Source: a virus
IMG/VR virus record: IMGVR_UViG_3300042924_004399
Coordinates: 1 to 26,730 of that record
DNA: 26,730 nucleotides
Direction: 5' to 3' (one strand)
The position numbers and the translations under genes were made by a program. The first letter of the stretch is position 1. Each line of letters starts with the position of its first letter. The notes beneath the pieces were generated by a model. That model was not told where the DNA came from. It ran no database searches and saw only the letters and a list, made by a program, of their open reading frames with translations. This document shows positions 24,769 to 26,730 of this stretch, one piece after another.

Positions 24769-24926
24769 GGCGCTACCGCGTAGCCTCACTCCGCACGCTT
24801 GCGGAGTATCGAGCGGCGGAACGCCGCGCCCGTATGATCCGCCGCCTATTGTGGGCGGCGCTCATCATCGGGGCGATCGGGGCGCTGGTGATCCCGTGCG
24901 ATCCCCTAGCAGGGTACGCGTGCTAG
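24765..24926 (+). CDS. Small single-pass membrane protein
   Basis: A 53-residue frame starts at ATG 24765, overlapping the previous TGA by four bases, with AAGGGGGA about six bases upstream. A basic N-terminal half (MRRYRVASLRTLAEYRAAER and RRARMIRR) precedes one transmembrane segment (LLWAALIIGAIGALVIP) and a short Cys-containing tail. By charge, the N-terminus is likely cytoplasmic. Small early phage membrane proteins often affect the host envelope or exclude other phages, but nothing here shows which. Confidence 0.65.
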   Translation: MRRYRVASLRTLAEYRAAERRARMIRRLLWAALIIGAIGALVIPCDPLAGYAC

Positions 24927-24929
24927 GGG

Positions 24930-24986
24930 TACAATCGAAGGGGGCGGGAGAATCCCGCCCCGATAGCATGAGGGGAGAATAGAATC
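24930..24986 (+). promoter_or_regulatory. Intercistronic element B (hairpin plus conserved leader)
   Basis: TACAATCGAAG is followed by a 9-bp-arm hairpin (GGGGCGGGA/TCCCGCCCC, 24941-24961) and then a leader shared base for base with element C up to the start codon. The leader contains AGGGGAG nine bases before ATG 24987 and a tiny ATG AGG GGA GAA TAG frame. TACAAT could be a -10 hexamer, but no -35 is seen. Confidence 0.75.
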
Positions 24987-25295
24987 ATGAGCATGAGTAA
25001 ACGGGACTACGTGAAGCTAGCCGATACGCTAGGGCGGGCGGTAGCGGTAGAATCCATCGAGGGGGGCGGCGAGGGTATCCGCGCGGCGGGGGCGGCCTAT
25101 CGGGTAGCCCTAGCGGTAGCCGATACCCTGCACGATAGCGGCGCTACGTTCGACGGGGGGCGATTCCTCGACGCGGTAGCGGTAGCCGCTAGCCGCGCCC
25201 GTAGCGCCCTAGCCGATAGCGGCGGGGGATCATACGGGGCGGGGCGGGCGATCGATGAGGCGCTCGCGCAACGCCGCACGGCTAGCCGATTCTAG
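24987..25295 (+). CDS. Small Ala/Gly-rich helical protein
   Basis: This 102-residue protein starts at ATG 24987 (MSMSKRDYVKLADTLGRAVA); a second ATG two codons later is possible. It is almost entirely helical, with VALAVADTLHDSGATFDGGR and FLDAVAVAASRARSALAD segments and a Gly-rich turn. The pattern resembles small phage proteins of unknown role. CTA and GTA dominate its Leu and Val codons, unlike most GC-rich genomes. Preceded by element B and followed by element C, it forms its own single-gene segment. Confidence 0.65.
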   Translation: MSMSKRDYVKLADTLGRAVAVESIEGGGEGIRAAGAAYRVALAVADTLHDSGATFDGGRFLDAVAVAASRARSALADSGGGSYGAGRAIDEALAQRRTASRF

Positions 25296-25299
25296 GGGC

Positions 25300-25368
25300 T
25301 ACAATCGAAGGGCGGGGGGCGGGAGAATCCCGCCCCCTTAGCCGATAGCATGAGGGGAGAATAGAATC
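25300..25368 (+). promoter_or_regulatory. Intercistronic element C (hairpin plus conserved leader)
   Basis: TACAATCGAAGGG precedes a 10-bp-arm hairpin (25315-25337, arms GGGGGCGGGA and TCCCGCCCCC). A leader follows, identical to element B over 32 bases from 25343 into the first codons of the next gene. It repeats the MRGE-stop mini-frame at 25350 and the AGGGGAG ribosome-binding site. Confidence 0.75.
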
Positions 25369-25707
25369 ATGAGCTTGCAGGATACGCTTGACGCTAAGGC
25401 GCTCGACGACATGAGGGCGATCGAGAAGCTTTACGGGATCATGCTCGACGCGATGAAGCGCGGCAACGCGCTACACGCGGCAACGGCGCGGCGCTTACGG
25501 CGCGAAGCTCGAGCGGCGGCGGCATCGCGGGGGCATCGCATGGCGCGATTCTCGCCCCTGCTACCATCGAAGGGGCTAGGCGGCTATTCCGATGCGGCGT
25601 GCACGGCGTGCGGCGCGGCGGTGAGAATCGAGACTAGCCCCGCCGCTAATAGCATCGACATAGGCGGCGAGGCCGTCGCCGTATCCTGCACGGGGCGGGC
25701 ATCATGA
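25369..25707 (+). CDS. Small protein with C-terminal Cys motif
   Basis: This 112-residue protein starts at ATG 25369. A helical N-terminal half (LDDMRAIEKLYGIMLDAMKR and a basic ARRLRREARAAAASRG) is followed by GYSDAACTACGAAVRIETSP and IDIGGEAVAVSC. It has CxxCG and a later Cys, suggesting a small zinc ribbon. Similar GGxAvxxxC endings occur in short phage proteins, from memory. Its TGA overlaps the next ATG (ATGA). Confidence 0.62.
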   Translation: MSLQDTLDAKALDDMRAIEKLYGIMLDAMKRGNALHAATARRLRREARAAAASRGHRMARFSPLLPSKGLGGYSDAACTACGAAVRIETSPAANSIDIGGEAVAVSCTGRAS

Positions 25708-25964
25708 GCACGGGCGAGGCTATCCGCACGCAAGCGCGGGCGGCGGCTAATAGGCTACTAGTAGCGCGGCGCGATGGCGGCGAGGCCGCCGCTATCGAGG
25801 CGATACGGCGCGAGGCGGCAACGTTGCCGCTAGAATCGCGGCGGGGATTCTTGCAGGGCGTAGCCTATGCAAGCTTCTTGCCCGCCGATTATGTCGACAC
25901 CTACGGCGCGAGGGCGGGAGAATCCCGCCCCGTAGCCGATAGCATGAAGGGGGCGCGATCATGA
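25704..25964 (+). CDS. Small helical protein whose end contains the repeat element
   Basis: This 86-residue protein starts at ATG 25704 in an ATGA overlap. The body is helical and basic (AIRTQARAAANRLLVARRDG, RREAATLPLESRRGFLQGVA). The last codons (RAGESRPVADSMKGARS) are the translated hairpin and leader seen between other genes as non-coding sequence. The reading frame thus extends through an element that regulates or precedes the next gene. TGA overlaps ATG 25961. Confidence 0.6.
   Translation: MSTGEAIRTQARAAANRLLVARRDGGEAAAIEAIRREAATLPLESRRGFLQGVAYASFLPADYVDTYGARAGESRPVADSMKGARS
25912..25960 (+). promoter_or_regulatory. Element D, inside a coding end
   Basis: GGGCGGGA and TCCCGCCC arms with GAA between them (25912-25930) are followed by TAGCCGATAGCATGA and AAGGGGG before ATG 25961. 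This is the same order as elements B and C, but with a shorter leader and lying within the preceding coding sequence. Confidence 0.65.
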
Positions 25965-26293
25965 GCAGGGGCTATACAATCGACGCGGCGAGGGTAATCG
26001 TCGAAGCGGCGAAGCTAGGCGGTACGCACGCCGCGATCATCACGCGCTACTACGGCGCGACGAATACACGGGGGGCGCGGATTGTCGCCCGCCTAGCGGG
26101 GGCGGGCAAGCGCCCCCGCGTATCGATCGGATTCCCGTATGAGCTCGACGAGCTTGGCCGCCATACGGCGGCGGCGCTCGCCCTGCTCGATAGCATGAAG
26201 CGCGAGGGCGACGCCTACGCGCCCGTGCTGGTATCGGCGGGCGCTATCGAGGGCGGGTATGCGTTCACAATCGAAACCCTGCCCGCCTATTAG
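25961..26293 (+). CDS. Small protein with YYGATNTRGARIVA motif
   Basis: This 110-residue protein starts at ATG 25961. It contains HAAIITRYYGATNTRGARIV and a following strand RPRVSIGFPYELDELGRHTA, then a helix LALLDSMKREG. A YxGxTNxRGxRIxA pattern recurs in short proteins of many phages and some bacteria, by recall, without a known function. The C-terminal part VLVSAGAIEGGYAFTIETLP is beta-like. It ends TAG shortly before a hairpin and a promoter-like site. Confidence 0.62.
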   Translation: MSRGYTIDAARVIVEAAKLGGTHAAIITRYYGATNTRGARIVARLAGAGKRPRVSIGFPYELDELGRHTAAALALLDSMKREGDAYAPVLVSAGAIEGGYAFTIETLPAY

Positions 26294-26309
26294 GGGGCGG
26301 CACGGCTAC

Positions 26310-26335
26310 GGGGGGCGGGCATGAGCTCGCCCCCC
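26310..26335 (+). terminator. Hairpin, possible terminator
   Basis: GGGGGGCG and CGCCCCCC arms (8 bp) with a ten-base loop containing ATGAGC lie 17 bases after a stop codon and are followed directly by TATTGACA. There is no long U tract. Placement between a gene end and a promoter-like sequence fits a terminator. Confidence 0.5.
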
Positions 26336-26337
26336 TA

Positions 26338-26366
26338 TTGACACCCCGCGCCGCTAGGCGTAGGGT
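26338..26366 (+). promoter_or_regulatory. Sigma-70-like promoter
   Basis: A perfect TTGACA (26338-26343) is followed after 17 bases by TAGGGT (26361-26366), which fits TANNNT. The expected transcript start, about 26373, lies just before hairpin E, so the message would begin with that hairpin. This is the clearest promoter in the window. Confidence 0.6.
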
Positions 26367-26375
26367 ACGGCGTAG

Positions 26376-26412
26376 GGCGGGAGAATCCCGCCAGAATCGA
26401 AGGGGGTAAAGC
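26376..26412 (+). promoter_or_regulatory. Element E (hairpin before next gene)
   Basis: GGCGGGA and TCCCGCC arms around GAA (26376-26392) are followed by AGAATCGAAGGGGGTAAAGC and ATG 26413. The AATCGAAGGGGG string that lies before hairpins B and C lies after this one. Confidence 0.65.
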
Positions 26413-26583
26413 ATGAGCAGGATCGAGCTCACCATCACCCGCACGGCGGGCGTGAACGGCGGCGGCTATCGGATCGCCGCAATGGTAGGCGGCGCGTATG
26501 TCGAGCGCCTATTCTTGGGCTATACGCGGCGCGAGGCCGTGCGCCTATTCCGCGAGGCGGTACGGGCAGGGGGTGTAGCATGA
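26413..26583 (+). CDS. Small basic protein, GYTRREAVRLFRE type
   Basis: A 56-residue frame starts at ATG 26413 with AAGGGGG upstream and ends TGA overlapping the next ATG. It has strands IELTITRT and GGYRIAAMVGGAYVERLFLG, then a helix YTRREAVRLFREAVRAG. A strand-strand-helix layout with a GYT.REA..LFR pattern is common in tiny phage and plasmid proteins, from memory. Function unknown. Confidence 0.65.
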   Translation: MSRIELTITRTAGVNGGGYRIAAMVGGAYVERLFLGYTRREAVRLFREAVRAGGVA

Positions 26584-26730
26584 GCGCGGGCTATACGGCG
26601 ACGTATAACCGCGCTCATACGGGTAAAGCTTGGGCTATCGCGGGCTATACGCTCGACGGCGGCGGGCTATGCACGGCGTGCGCGGATAGCCGCTTCGACG
26701 CGGCGACGCTATCGGGCGAGGCGGGCGGGG
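26580..26730 (+). CDS. Small CxxC protein, C-terminus cut by window edge
   Basis: An open frame starts at ATG 26580 in an ATGA overlap and runs off the window after 50 codons. It reads MSAGYTATYNRAHTGKAWAI, then GYTLDGGGLCTACADSRFDA, with a CxxC that could be half of a zinc site. Composition and codon use match its neighbours. Confidence 0.6.
   Translation, partial: MSAGYTATYNRAHTGKAWAIAGYTLDGGGLCTACADSRFDAATLSGEAGG

Noticed and set aside
1-26730. tRNA genes, integrase or attachment sites
   Set aside because: No cloverleaf-like sequence, recombinase motif or att-like duplication was recognised in the window.

Overview
The window is part of a tailed double-stranded DNA bacteriophage (Caudoviricetes). 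The evidence is a large terminase, portal, scaffold, N4-gp56-like major capsid protein, head-tail adaptor, Dit-like and hub-like tail proteins, a tail fibre and lysis genes. The host cannot be read directly. A GAAC-N4-GTTC palindrome resembling the Gram-positive/actinobacterial LexA box, and a secreted Pro/Thr-rich protein, make an actinobacterial or other monoderm host plausible, but this is inference. There is no tRNA, CRISPR array, integrase or insertion sequence in view.

Layout. Positions 1-23287 are one long leftward transcription unit with start/stop overlaps (ATGA, GTGA, TTGA, TAATG) at most junctions. In transcription order it holds small basic proteins, a tandem paralogue pair, an HExxH metallopeptidase, a tail fibre and a Cys/His-containing possible DNA-binding protein. 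A lysis block follows: a signal-peptide Pro-rich membrane protein, a 56-residue holin-like protein, and a cysteine-peptidase-like lysin with a holin-like tail. Next come a nucleotidyltransferase, a GT2 glycosyltransferase, a small basic protein, terminase and portal, then two very large virion proteins (874 and 1284 aa), scaffold and major capsid. After a terminator-like hairpin come a GT4 glycosyltransferase, the adaptor, a Dit-like protein and a partial tail hub. No tail tube or tape-measure gene lies between capsid and Dit.

Positions 23288-24115 are a non-coding control region between divergent units. It contains an AT-rich palindrome, three 18-bp hyphenated palindromes at an exact 23-bp period, C-rich GATACCCCC/GCTACCCCC repeats, and a 22-bp SOS-box-like palindrome just before the rightward unit. 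It is a good candidate for a replication origin or genetic switch.

Positions 24116-26730 are rightward and very GC-rich (about two thirds by sampling), with unusual CTA and GTA codon use and many CTAG words. They hold nine small genes of unknown function, several with CxxC motifs. Short translationally coupled groups are separated by a repeated element: a GC-rich hairpin with an AGAAT loop followed by a conserved leader ending at the next ATG. In position this resembles the start-associated sequences of cluster K mycobacteriophages.

Across the whole 26.7 kb, on both compositionally different arms, I could not find a single CCGG, which suggests strong selection against an HpaII-type site.
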